Source: Littorina saxatilis (Eukaryota > Mollusca > Gastropoda > Littorinimorpha > Littorinidae). From it: a stretch of DNA of 64,000 bases. The notes under the pieces are model-generated. The model worked only from the letters and a program-made list of their open reading frames with translations, ran no database searches and was not told where the DNA came from. Positions 32,581 to 45,082 of this stretch are shown piece by piece (position 1 is the stretch's first letter; the number at the start of each line of letters is the position of its first letter). The position numbers and the translations under genes were made by a program. The DNA lies in NCBI RefSeq assembly GCF_037325665.1, contig NC_090249.1, positions 58,992,975 to 59,056,974 of the forward strand, read 5' to 3'.

Positions 32581-33736
32581 CCTTGAATGGCTCAGATATA
32601 ATTATACTGTTTGTTTCAAGTATTTTTGGTAAAAATTCAAGCTTGTGCATGTTTTTCAGACGCAAATAATCTTTTCTCCGGCACTTGCATTTAAAAAAAA
32701 ATGTGTTGACTGACTATGTGTTTGTTGTTTGTTTGTTTGTTTGTTTGTTTGTTTGTTTTGTTTAATTGTTTGCTTATTCTTAGCACTCCAATATTTTACA
32801 ATTATGGTCTTATATAAAGAGTTATAACATGGCATTTGTTTTCATGACGCTAGTGAAAACGATGTGCTTTACTCTCATACTTATGGTGTTATTTACCTTC
32901 AACTGCATAAATTAAATTGTATATACATACTACCACTTAACAAAATAAGGAATTCCGTCAATAATCAAAATAGTTAAGGCTAATCGGGTGCCTGTTGGGT
33001 AAACAAAGACATCGCACCCGCCTTCTAATCAACGACTGCTGGTTAAAATAGAGGATGGAAAGGGTGGGGTGGGGGTAATTGAATACCCGGGCTTGTGGCT
33101 ACCCGGATATCGTCATTAGACAAGCAGGGAGAGTTGCCAGGAAGGGAGGCGAAGGGGTGGGCTGTCAGAGCTGATTGGGATCGGGTAGAAACAAAGACAC
33201 CTTCAGACGGTGTCATTAATAATTAATGCGGACACAGCAGCTGTTGTTGGAACTGCTTTAATCTTTGGGGAAAGTACTCCTGTCTTTTTTTTGGAGTTAA
33301 TGAGAAGCTTTAAACTCTGAAGCGGGTTGCTATTATAAAAAAAAAACAGTGACTGACACGCTGATCAATGTTAAAGTTTGACGGAAGGAGTAAAATTACA
33401 CATGGGAGGATTGGATCAAGCAATTTTAAACAGACAACAGTTGTCCTCCTCAGCTGGAGTACGACTGCCTATATAACGAGGTAATTGAAAATGGTCGTAC
33501 AAGGCGACAAACCCATATGGCATTGAAATGAGTCCGTCGATTATTATTTTCGGTGTACTTGTCGTGTAGCATGTCGCAGACAATACGCTTAGAGGGCAGT
33601 GACATCAAAGGGAATGGAACGGCTGTTAATAATTCTTGGGAGAATCGGACATACTCCCATGACCACCACAAGCAATAGTTCCTGTCGGTGTAGTATCAGG
33701 GATGGGTTCCTAGAAGAGGTGCGAACAAGCGGAATT
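32581..33736. other. unassigned stretch
   Basis: A (GTTT)n run near 32727-32765, otherwise apparently unique sequence with no recognisable gene. Confidence 0.35.
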
Positions 33737-33872
33737 CAGCAGAGTTTCCAATGACTGAGGTGAGGACAAAAGGCTTCCGTTGTATCGAGAACACGACGGA
33801 CGTTGCGGCAGAGTTTCCAATGACTGGGGTGAGGACACTGACTACGCTTCCGTTGTATCGAGAACATGAGGG

Positions 33873-34459
33873 CAGACCTGTTTACCCCCATAAGTGTTTT
33901 GGAGTAATGCTCAGCCCCAAAAATAGTAATCCTGGCACAAAAATAGTAACCATCCAGCATTCGTCGCAAATTACAACGCACATGACAACTGTGTCTGCGA
34001 AACGCAATCATGCACATATATCCATCATTCACACATCAGTCAGTTTTTGTAGTCATCATAATTTCAAAGAAGATCACATCAAAAGCACATGCATCACTGA
34101 TTCTTTTTCTTTTGCTCGTAATAGGCCTTTTTCAGTGTGTCAAGCGCTTCTCTACTGTACTTGCGCTTGCCGAATGAGTGAGGGCGAGACTTCACCACTA
34201 GAATAAGGCTCTCCAGCGTCTCATCAGACAGACATGATCTCTGGTCAGTCCTGTGCTTTTTCACCCCATTTTGCCATTGAAAAAAACAATGCCAAACATG
34301 GAATAGATAAAAAAAAAAGTTAAAAAAATTTTTTATTTTTTTTTTTTTACTTTTTTTTTATTTATGAAAATCGTAGTCTTGACACGGATAGCGGAATGGC
34401 GTATTTTTTTCAGAAAATCGTAATAAATTACGCCAAAATCGTAAGGGTAAACAGGTCTG
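33873..34459 (-). mobile_element. hAT-like element with 6-bp TGAGGG duplication
   Basis: CAGACCTGTTTACCC at the left pairs with GGGTAAACAGGTCTG at the right. TGAGGG flanks it (33867-33872 and 34460-34465). The inside holds the end of a transposase reading frame on the minus strand. The element is internally deleted. Confidence 0.7.
34094..34275 (-). pseudogene. C-terminal remnant of a hAT-type transposase
   Basis: Open minus-strand frame: KKHRTDQRSCLSDETLESL, then ILVVKSRP and KRKYSREALDTLKKAYYEQ, ending in TGA. The 'R..LSDETLESLILV' phrase resembles the end of hAT dimerisation regions. There is no start codon or upstream domain. Confidence 0.5.
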
Positions 34460-34490
34460 TGAGGGACGTCGCGGCAGAGTAAGTGTGAAC

Positions 34491-36720
34491 TGAGATAGAA
34501 GCATCCGACATCATCTCTCGTCATAGCAGGAAATGAATCCACTTTGAAGAAGGGTTAGAATGATCTCACCCGGCTATTCAGTGGATGCAAAGCCGCCATG
34601 GTCGTAATGCCTGTACTTATTCATCGTGACCATGCAAAAGCTGTGTCATCCTGGATGACCGGACAAGACTCGAGACTTTATTGTTGGGACTTTTTTTCTG
34701 GTCGTTCCCGGTTAGCCTGCGGTCAACACCCTCCCCAAACAGTTCACTGATATATTCAAAGGAAAAACAACACGGGGCTGTTATCATATATAGTTCCCTA
34801 CACTAGTTAACATTGCTTCAAGCGGTCAAATGGACGCCAGACTTAATAAGGCTGTCCTTACACTGAGCCCAAAGTGGCCTTCGCGAAGTCTTTTCAGTGC
34901 GAAAGCTTCCTGCAACAATCCGTCCGTGAAGTCGACTTCGTCCAATACGATATCAGGCTTTACAAGGACGCGTGGTGATAAACACGATAACAACCGTTGA
35001 AAGTAGAATTAGAAGCTGTAGTCATCATTGTAAAGCGTCTTTCTCCTCTTGCTGACGCAATACGGCGGACACACAATTACTTCTGGGGAATATTCCCCAT
35101 ACCCGTAACTTCAAAGAAAGCCGCCGCGGTACAGAGTGGACAATGAGATGACCAACAGGGGACACCAGACCAGCGTGTGGGGGGCGTAGGAGAGAGAGAG
35201 AGAGCACTGACCAGCACGCGACCACGAAGAGCAGGTGTTGATGACCGGAACATAATGTCGCCTTTACACATTGTTGCGATGCTGATGACAGAGCACTTTT
35301 GGGGTTATTGTCATTGCTGGGTTGCAAACGAAGACGGGGCTTTTCAGCTATAGCCTTACTGACATGAGCCTTGTGGTTGCACTAGCGCCTCGTACTGTCG
35401 AGAGATGCATGGTTTGGTCAAATAAGTACATCCGGTTAACTTCAATGTCAGCTTCTCCGCAAAGGCCGCTTGACCACCAGGGGTGTAATTACACTTTATG
35501 CCGCGTCTTTCATTTCCAAGGGCGTACAGAAACAACCACAAGCACATTGTTACACACAAGTTAGATTATAGGCTTGTGAAACAACCGAATCACGAGAGTA
35601 ATACATGTATCTAAAATGGTAAATTGCAGTACTCTTTGTCTTTCTCTGATGTCTACGGGAAGACGTCTGGGCAGCAAAGATCACTCAGTCACTTTGGGCC
35701 GTAAGTTCCACTCCTACTCACAGGCTCTTTTGTGTCTCGCCTTTTATTAGACGTTGCCAACATAACGTGGACGACAAAAATCACCAGTCTTCGGAACGTA
35801 CATTCTCGACTTATTAGCAAAGCTGAAAATAAGCTCTTGGTGGACTGTTCGAGCGCAGGTGAAGCAACATCAAAGCAATCGCTATTACACCCCCTTCCCC
35901 CCCCTCCCCCCCCTTCCCCCTCTTGGCATACTTCATTGTAAGTGAACTGATTCCAGGCAGATTGTGGCCTGCACGTTTCTAACAAAGACTTTCCACTCAC
36001 GAGAAAGACGTTCACATTTCAGTAAACCTGTGTCGGAAAATATTACTTAAATAGATTAAAATCTCGATCGACTATCCCTACAAGCAATACTAATAATAAA
36101 CGTTCATTCAACCCTTGCTGGGGTGGGGAAAATACTGTTCTGATTACTCGGGTGAGTTATATAATTAAATCATTGTTGTTTTTGTCCGATCAGGCGTTTG
36201 TCCGATCAGGCGTTAAATACAAACTGTTTTCAAAAACGGAAAAAGCTCTTACAGCTTGTAATCTGACTTTTTATTCCCTCATCGTCATCATGTGCACTTG
36301 TACTTGTATGTAGTGGCTGGCCAAACGAATGAGTTCTACTATTATAAACACACAAGCCTTTCAAGTTCAACTTTTGGTTAATGTATTTTCAACGTCTTCC
36401 TAACAAATCTGGACGACATGGAACCACAAACCCCAAATTTGTAACAGAAAATGAGCTTATTACTAAGAAAGCAAACACTCTAAGCTCTCGAAAATCAAGC
36501 GAGGACTATTGTGTATGGTTAGTGTCACCACTGAGGACCTTACGCCAGTAACGGTCAGCCATCCCAAGGCGCTGCCACTGATAAAAGTTAAAGCCACTAA
36601 CACTCTACACTCATCGGTTCGCCTCCATCTGTTGAGCAGAAAGGGAATGTTAAGTGGATTATGGCCCGTTACACATGTAAAGTGATCGACCGTTCTGTCA
36701 GCCTTAGCCCACGCGCAGCT
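34491..36720. other. unassigned stretch
   Basis: No gene is supported. A C-rich tract lies at about 35888-35925 and a GA block near 35190. Short frames have no domain features. Confidence 0.3.
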
Positions 36721-36726
36721 GCCGGT

Positions 36727-37310
36727 CCCGTTACTAGATTGGTGTGGAACAAAGACTTTATCCCTGTTGGTGGTACGTATGCTGGAGTATCGATGCTCCC
36801 GTTAGCTTTGTGTGGAAGTCTTTATACTTGCTAGTTGGTATATCGATGGTCCCGTCAGATTGGCGTGTAACACTAACAAAGACTTTATCCCTGTTGGTGG
36901 AACGTATGCTAGTTGCAGGCATGGGAATTGAAAAAAGTAAAAAAAGGCTGAAAATTAGTAAGGAATAGCAAAGTGGACGGCGCGAAGCGCCTAGCCTTAC
37001 TAGGGGGGTCCGGGGGCATGCTCCCCCGGAATTTTTTTCTCTCCAAAGAACCCAAATGGTGCAGTTTGGTGTCATCTGAGCTCCAAGTTGCTATTGAATT
37101 CAGTTTTTAGAACCTTTTTTGCCTCCCCCACTTATTTTTTCGGCGGACACTTTTGCTTTTTCGGCGGACCAAAAACAAATTTCGGGAGAAATTTGCCTTT
37201 CGGCGGACAATTCCCATGCCTGTAGTTGGTATATCAGATTGGCGTGTGGTACTAACAATGACTTTCATCCCTGTTGGTGGAACGTATGTAAGTGTACCGA
37301 TGGATGGTTC
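36727..37310 (+). repeat. tandem repeat of about 70-80 bp, split by a MITE
   Basis: GACTTTATCCCTGTTGGTGG and ACGTATGCTAG..GGTATATCGATGGTCCCGT recur about four times. One junction is interrupted by the element at 36916-37222, after which the array continues. Confidence 0.65.
36916..37222. mobile_element. family H-like MITE, copy 2 (6-bp duplication)
   Basis: CAGGCATGGGAATTG pairs with CAATTCCCATGCCTG; TAGTTG is duplicated on both sides. The inside has GGCGCGAAGCGCC, as in copies 1 and 3, and three TTTCGGCGGAC phrases. Confidence 0.75.
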
Positions 37311-37377
37311 CAACTCGTTGATGTGGGCTTTGTTTGGGTCAGGACCACTGGGGATCTGTGTTATTATCACTTCTTAG

Positions 37378-37560
37378 ATCAAATCAAATCAAATCAAATC
37401 AAATTTTATTTTTCGAGGGTTGTGGCATAAGCAATACAACGAGCTTTTTTTCAACCAGCCCTCGTCCAGAGAGGGGATTAATCTAATCACATATTTACAC
37501 GGATATTAACGTAGAAAAAAAGGTAGAGAAAAACAACAACATATGAATATTTACACATTA
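37378..37560 (-). mobile_element. retroposon tail (reverse orientation)
   Basis: (AAATC)n followed by TTTTATTTTTCGAGGGTTGT looks like the A-rich end of a LINE or SINE read backwards. A similar start, (ATG)n then ACTTTATTTTTCAAGG, is at about 38042-38080. Confidence 0.4.
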
Positions 37561-37825
37561 CATATTATACACAAATATAAAGCGTCGTATATGCAACGTA
37601 GTGAAAACAATGCTGAATACACATGCATGAGTAAATGTGTTATTAAAGCTTTGAGTGTTTTTGTGTGGATATAATGAACACTGATGCTTTGGACAAATGA
37701 AAATATAACCAAACGAAGTCTTCCATCACTGTGATTTTTCGTAATTTAACATTAAATACAGTGAAAGGTGTTTTTTGAAAGTATTGAGACTCATTGGGAC
37801 TCTCACAAATTTCGGGAGAGAATTC

Positions 37826-37984
<159 letters not shown>

Positions 37985-38080
37985 TAGAGAACATGTAATC
38001 GCAGCTTCTGTAATTTTTTTGGTTCGGAATCCAGAAAGAGATGATGATGATGGAACTTTATTTTTCAAGGATAGAGGTTT

Positions 38081-38367
38081 AAGGCGACGCCTTTTCTTAC
38101 AACCGGTCCTTACTTTTAATACACATGTCTAATAACTGATAAACAAGTAAAGCAACATGACAAATAAACAAATTAAACGAACGAACCAGCAAACAATCGA
38201 CAAGTAAGCACAAAATGACAAAGTAAGCAACATACAAATCAAAAGCGAAACATGCAACATGTTAATTGAGGTTACACATGTAAAGTGATCGACGGTAAAA
38301 TTCACACAATACCAACGTTTACACTAATGCTTACAATGATTATAGGGTGTAAATGATGACTGATGAA

Positions 38368-38424
<57 letters not shown>

Positions 38425-39359
38425 AATGATGATGATGGAAAATCGCAACATAAATTTCACATAATACATGTAATAAAGAACATATTTTTGTAATTCATAA
38501 AGCTTTGCCAATTGTTGACAGCTACTTGCACATGTTAAGACTAGATATAGCCATCTAGGTAGACATATAATGATTATGCAGAGCTTGTTTAAAACTCTTT
38601 AGTGAGGTTAATGATCTTATTACATACCTATGGAATTCCACACCATAGAGCCAGAGAAGGCTTGACTAGTTTTGAACAAATCAATCCTGGGTATTGGTGG
38701 TAGAAAATTGATAGACCCGTACCTTTCCCTGGGTCGGGGACTCTGTGAAATTGGTCCTGAATATAGTTGGCCACTTCGCCCGTTAGTCGCCTCTTACGAC
38801 ATGCTGGGGAGCATCGGGTAAATTCTTCCCCCTAACCCGCGGGGGGAATCAGACAGCTCAAACAGTCCTCCGAGTCACATCTTTCATCATATTTGCAAGT
38901 AATTTATATTGTGGATAATGAAGCACAAATAGTCAAGAACAATGGTGTTCCAAGCATGGTCATTGGTCACTGACGCATACATTTTTTGATGCTAACACAT
39001 TGTTCTGCACTCTGGTTTGTCGACTGTTCGATAGTTTTGACATGTAGGGGGTCTTCTGATAAGTTATTTTTTTTTTAGAGCTATATTTATTCAAATCCAA
39101 AAATTTGATTAATTCGCATGCGGCTTCGTGGCAGACGGAAGAAAAAATCAGCCAGATAAGTTTTCGCTATTAATTGTTTGTCTTTGTTTTTTGATTCTAT
39201 ACTTATTCAGTTATTGTCAATCCAAGTCTAACTGACCTAATGTCTCCTGAGTCTGGGAACAACACTGAAGAATAGAACAAATGTGTGAGTTTTTGTGTGT
39301 ATGCACACACCAGGAACAAGTTCTTTCTCTCTTAAAAAGGGGTATAGCAAAACAGAATA
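38081..39359. other. spacer with (ATG)n and a conserved short repeat
   Basis: (ATG)n at about 38367-38436. A phrase GTCGCCTCTTACGACATG then GGGGAGCATCGGGTAAATTC and CCCCCTAACCCGCGGGG at about 38783-38847 looks like part of a dispersed repeat. No gene. Confidence 0.4.
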
Positions 39360-39377
39360 TCATTTATCAAACTGAAT

Positions 39378-39383
39378 TTTATT
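39378..39383 (-). terminator. likely poly(A) signal of the phosphatase gene
   Basis: AATAAA on the minus strand, followed about 50-70 bases downstream by GU-rich CCTGGTGTGTGC. It is about 4 kb after the stop codon. Other signals in between cannot be excluded. Confidence 0.4.
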
Positions 39384-41503
39384 CAATAGTTTCGGCAAGA
39401 AAGTGATCATGATATTAAAAACAGACAAAAATTAAGAGGTAATTTCAAAACGACCAGCATATGAAATAAAAAGTAACACAAAAATCTCTTGCTTGTGTTG
39501 TATGATTTTAGGTGAGAAGATGTCAAAATATACATGAGCACAAACACAATATTCTGGAATGTTTCTATGATATGTAAAAGCCAGACTCGATCATCAAAAA
39601 CACCACCTTCGTATGAAACAATAACACATTTCCTAATAAGGAGAAAAAGCAAACTGCAACAAAACAGATGTCAAAAAAAAGAATAGAGAGAGGGGAGAGA
39701 TTTTGTTGGTTAACATCATACTCTGTTCTGTCACATATTAAATGATTTATGAAATAAAAGCCTTTCCCGCTTTTTGATTTGAGGCCGCACATAAATTCAA
39801 TTTATACAATTACAAAATATAACTATAAAACAAAACAGGAAGAGCAACGAACAAACAAACAACACAAGTGACCGTATTTGCACTTCAATAATCAAAGCAC
39901 TAATTTTACAATTAAGCACTGACTTCACAAGTTTCAATACTTCAACACCAACACAACAAAATTCTCGCTTTCGAGCTCAAATTAGCAAGCACTCTTTTTG
40001 GAAGCTGATTTCACAAGTTTCAATACTTCAACACCAACAACAAAATTCTCGCTTTCGAGCTCAAATTAGCAAGCACTCTTTTTGGCATTGGGTTAAAATC
40101 GTGATCATACTTTTGGCTGTGAATAAATGCATTTTCTTGGAAAATAGTGTCATGTGCACTGCTTAAAAAATAGCACAGGATGAAAGGTCCTTATCAAAGA
40201 CTATTTACAGGATTATGTGACAAAAAGTGCTTCACTTAGCTGTCACTTTTAGAATAGAAACAAAATATAAAATGCATTCCCTTTCTAAGATTTTTATCTA
40301 CAACAGATACCACAAACCCTCCCCCTATGATTGACTGTCACTAGAAATCATCTATGACACAAGCAACATTTCTTAATTTTCTAAAATGACTAAATACATT
40401 GACGAAATTTCAGTAAACATTCAGATAACAATCAGACCCAAGTCGTGAATTGTACCGCCTGGTTTTTTTACCATTGTTTTGACGGGGAAGCCTTTCTCTT
40501 TACAGGTATTTACAAACTTTCTTGAAAAATAGCAGGAAGCTCAATCTGGCAGGCAAATTACAGGCAAACTAGCAACATTAATCTCCCACACAATGTTCAT
40601 GCAAAATTTGCAGATAAATGAATGAGATTCTTATTAACATAAATGTATAAATCATGATTTGTTTTGCAAATTCTTTTACAGAGGTACCAAGCATTTCAAT
40701 CCATAACAAGAGTTACCTTTCCAGGGGAACGTCCCTTGTAAGACGGCCAAAAATCTGATAAAATCAGGCCTGAAAAGGGAGGGTCTGAAAAAGGAGGTAA
40801 ATGTACAGGTGGTAAGAATACAAAATCTGAAAAAGCAGTTAAAGGATTAAACAAAAAGTGGACAATTTCTAAATCCATTGGTGGTTGGGTAGGGTGTGTG
40901 TGCGTGTGGCTAAAAGGGTGTTCCACTGTATAAACAATAGATAAGTTTGGAGTCTGTGATGCTGGTTCGACATTGCTTTCGGTACTAAACTGTGACTTGT
41001 GTACCAAACAGAACCAGCGTGGCATGAAGCAAGCTGACATTAAAATGAATGACTGGATTTCGTAGCATTTTATCCTGCAAAATCGTGATACAAAATCATC
41101 ATTACTGAACAAGGTACATGAATAGTTAAAAGTGACAAATATATAAATAGTAGACACATGGACATCATGTGCGAAGTGCAAAACCAAATCACACAAAAAG
41201 CTAAACCACTGGGTGTACTGTTAACTCAATGCCACAATCACAACCAACAGATTAAAAAAAAACATCACATATTTCTTTTTGACTGACCCTCTCATTGTGC
41301 TCAGTAAAGTCATGAAAAAGGAGAGAGACAACTATTCATCAATAAGTTATGAACAAAAATAGCATCTATGTTAAATTCAAAATTGTCAAAAATGCACTTA
41401 AACATAGCGTGCTATAATTATCATAAATAACCATGTCTGTCATAATGCCTTTACAAATTTACCGTTGCCTGATCTGACAAATAGTTCAGCAGCGACAAGA
41501 CAA

Positions 41504-42297
41504 ACAAGAAGGGCAAAGCCCATACGACTCACATGCTTGACCTTCTGCTTTACACATTTTTCCTACCAAAATACATGTGACCTTGACCCAAGGTCAAGGT
41601 CATCCAAGGTCATGCAACACAAAGCTGTTAATTCAAGACATAGGAAGTACAATGGTGCTTATTGGCTCTTTCTACCATGAGATATGGTCACTTTTAGTGG
41701 TTCACTACCTTATTTTGGTCACATTTCATAAGGGTCAAAGTGACCTTGACCTTGATCATATGGGACCAAATGTGTCTCATGATGAAAGCATAACATGTGC
41801 CCCACATAATTTTTAAGTTTGAAACAGTTATCTTCCATAGTTCAGGGTCAAGGTCACTTCAAAATATGTATACAATCCAACTTTGAAGAGCTCCTGTGAC
41901 CTTGACCTTGAAGCAAGGTAAACCAAACTGGTATCAAAAGATGGGGCTTACTTTGCCCTATATATCATATATAGGTGAGGTATTCAATCTCAAAAACTTC
42001 AGAGAAAATGGGAAAAATGTGAAAAATAGCTGTTTTTTAGACAACATTTATGGCCCCTGCGACCTTGACCTTGAAGCAAGGTCAAGATGCTATGTATGTT
42101 TTTTGGGACCTTGTCATCATACACCATCTTGCCAAATTTGGTACTGATAGACTGAATAGTGTCCAAGAAATATTCAACGTTAAAGTTTTCCGGACGGCCG
42201 GCCGGCCGGCCGGCCGGCCGGCCGGACGGACGGACGGACGGACGGACGACTCGGGTGAGTACATAGACTCACTTTTGCTTCGCATGTGAGTCAAAAA
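41504..42297 (-). mobile_element. family B element, copy 5 (full length)
   Basis: ACAAGAAGGGCAAAGCCC start and GCATGTGAGTCAAAAA end. The CCGG tract near 42191-42245 is expanded. It lacks the first dispersed TGACCTTGACC stretch present in copy 1. It shows the uninterrupted sequence TTATTGGCTCTTTCTACC across the point where D splits the other B element. Confidence 0.8.
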
Positions 42298-42401
42298 CAA
42301 CCAACACAAAATCAAGAGACTGGAAAGACAGATACATGATTATATCTATATTCAACTTCGTTAACTTAGAAAAAGTGCATCAAAAAGCGACCAACCCCCA
42401 G

Positions 42402-43034
42402 CAGGGCCGGACTAGGCGAAGAGGAGGGGGGGGGGTTGCCAGTGGTGGCCCAGGGGGGATGTCCCCCCTGGCGGCAGGGGCAGATTAGTTCATTTTATGG
42501 GTGTTTTTTTTCAAAAGTATATTGTGAAGATATGGGTGTGAAGGCGCGAAGCGCCGAGCCGACGCCGCGAAGCGCCTAGCTTGCTAGGGGGGGCCGGGGG
42601 CATGCCCCCCCGGAAAATTTTGAAAAAAAGGATGCAAAATGGTGCAATCTGGTGCATTCTGAGGATGATCATTACCAGTTTCAGGCAGCAGATTTTGTCA
42701 CTGATTAATACCCCAAAAATTGAAACTCAATGTAAAATAAAGAAATGCATACCTCATTCAATATTTTCATTTTTTGGCTGGGGGGGGGGGGGGGGGTCCG
42801 GAAACCCTAGAACCCCTTCCCCCCCCCCTCGTTGTGGGGGTCAGGGGGCAAAGCCCCCTGAAGCTGATAGGTAGGTCATATTCTGAGATAGGAAAATGGT
42901 CGCTCCTTGCATGAAACGGCATAAAATAAGCAATAATAAAAAAAATTAAATAAGTAAGGTACATGTTTAGGCTAGGGGGGGGGGGGGGGGGGGGGTTGCG
43001 CAACCCCCATAACCCCCCCGGTAGTCCGGCCCTG
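42402..43034. mobile_element. family H MITE, copy 3 (5-bp CCCAG duplication)
   Basis: CAGGGCCGGACTA pairs with TAGTCCGGCCCTG; CCCAG flanks it at 42397-42401 and 43035-43039. The inside has GCGCGAAGCGCC hairpins and two poly-G tracts. Confidence 0.75.
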
Positions 43035-43416
43035 CCCAGCCCTCAACCTCATCCTCTTGCTCTTCTTTGGAGAAAATCAGCCACCAGAAAGTCATCGTCT
43101 TACCATGAAATCAAGCTTACATTATTTTTTTATATCTCCGGTAATTAATCGGTCTCAACATCAAGAATGCAGGGCACAGAAAAACATCACATCCGTCTGC
43201 ACATGGAATCAACCATTCAACCACACGATATGTTAATCTTGATACTTTACACTCGGCAACCAATCTAATTTTGCATAACATAATCTTCATGCCCAATCAC
43301 AGCCAGCTTGACAAAAAGAACAATCAATCACAACTTCTGATTCCTCACAGTCACATGAACCGGAATGGTCTGCTGCTCAGGCCAATCACAGCCAGCTTGA
43401 CAAAACGAGCAACCAA

Positions 43417-43599
43417 TCACAACTTTTCATTCTCCACATGGACCTGGATGGTGCCCTGCTCGTTGCCGGGAGAGGGCATTTCGGAGGAAGTGGAGGTGTT
43501 GTCTTGGCGATACATGGGCAGACGTTCCTTCCTGGACCCGGCGAGAGGCGCTCGGCGGCGACGAAGCAGAGGGTGGTGAAAGTCTGTCATGGACACCAC
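43417..43599 (-). CDS. PLPP: phosphatase exon 6 (cytosolic tail)
   Basis: 60 codons and TGA. The tail starts VVSMTDFHHPLLRRRRAPL and is Ser/Pro-rich. It is longer than in PLPP1 and is probably the regulatory C-terminal tail. Confidence 0.88.
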   Translation of the reverse strand: MVSMTDFHHPLLRRRRAPLAGSRKERLPMYRQDNTSTSSEMPSPGNEQGTIQVHVENEKL

Positions 43600-45037
43600 C
43601 TGGGGGACAACAACCACACATCTTAAATACAGTGGAACCCCCCTTTTAAGCCCCCCCCCCCCTTTCTACGACCTGATTTTCTCAGATTTTCTGAGGTCTT
43701 AAAAGGGGGTTCCACTGTACCCAAGTGCTGCAGAGAGAGGAGCATGTTGCCAAGGATGAAGTTACCTCCCTTACAGCAAATGAGGGAAAAAGAGAGAGTG
43801 AGAGACGGGGACAGAGAGACGGGGACAGCGCAGCTACCGATAACTTGCAGAATTTGCAGACTGTCCAATAAAGCAATCACTCTAAATACCCAGACTACTC
43901 ACCAACAGAAATTAACGAGAATCTGTTTGAAGGTTATAATGAGGCTCTCTCACCCAAACAATGCTCCATATAATGTTTACAGACTGTAGTGTACTTGTAG
44001 GCACGCCATCTCAGACCTGGTCAGGCTTAACCATAGGACAAGATCATACCACTTGGTCACATACATAGGACAAGATCATACCACTTGGTCACATACATAG
44101 GACAAGATCATACCACTTGGTCACATACATAGGACAAGATCATACCACTTGGTGCTCATGTGCACAGTGAGAATTATTTTTTTATAGAATTAATTTTCTA
44201 AATGCAACAGTGGCTTTTTTTTAGAAATTAATTCATAAAAAATGTCAACTCAACACAGCAAGCAGTCAGGGTGTGTGATTTTTGGTATGCGACCAAGTGG
44301 TGGGATGTTCTAATATCATGTAAATGCCTGGCCAGATCAGCTCTAAGATGGTGAGCGGGAAGGAGTTTGCCTTCAATTACACTACATACAGCGTGTAAAA
44401 CATTATGGCACATCGTTTGACTGAGAGAGCCTTGTCATAAATATAACCATTACAGGATTTCTTGTTAATACCTTTTTGTGAGTATTTCTAGCCAGATGAG
44501 ATGGTGAGCCAAGATGGTGTTTTCACAAGAAAGTGTATCTTTAAGCTGTACTTACGATAAGAAAGCACACAATGATGCCAAGCAGCGACCCCCCCAGCAC
44601 ATCGCTCCAGTGGTGCTTGTAGTCGGACACGCGCGACAGGCAGGTGAAAAAAGCCATGGTAAACACAGCCACCTGCAGCACTGGACGAAGCAGTTTCGCT
44701 TGGCTGACCACTAAGCGAGCCTGCAGGTACACCTGTCAAACAACAGATGTAAATATCGTGTTATCATTATGCAACATCATTTTCATTGACAAACTGCATT
44801 GGAAAGGGCTGTGAAAATTCCTCATAAAGGGAGCTAACTCAAATTTGAGGTTTCTGACAATGACATGAACATATTACATGAAAACACACACACACCCAGG
44901 GTTTCATTTACTTGTGCGCCCTGCGCCATTGGCGCATTAAATCTGAAAATGTCCCATCACAATTCCTGTCAGTGCGTCAAAGGGCGCATTGAGATTACGT
45001 ACCACTGCGCCACCAAATGTACACTTTACATTGGATT

Positions 45038-45082
<45 letters not shown>

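Larger units (their letters stand above)
33737..34490 (+). repeat. tandem repeat of about 75 bp interrupted by a hAT element
   Basis: GCAGAGTTTCCAATGACTG.GGTGAGGAC and CTTCCGTTGTATCGAGAACA occur twice (33737 and about 33808). The end of the second unit, ACGTCGCGGCAGAG, resumes only after 34465. Confidence 0.65.
39384..43416 (-). other. probable 3' UTR of the phosphatase gene, with TE insertions
   Basis: AT-rich, mostly unique sequence. It includes an 86-bp tandem duplication (TCACAAGTTTCAATACTTCA at 39925 and 40011), family B copy 5 and family H copy 3. The UTR assignment is inferred from the poly(A) signal only. Confidence 0.35.

Noticed and set aside
33751-34206. 151-codon plus-strand frame
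   Set aside because: It spans a tandem repeat and a hAT element with the coding remnant on the other strand.
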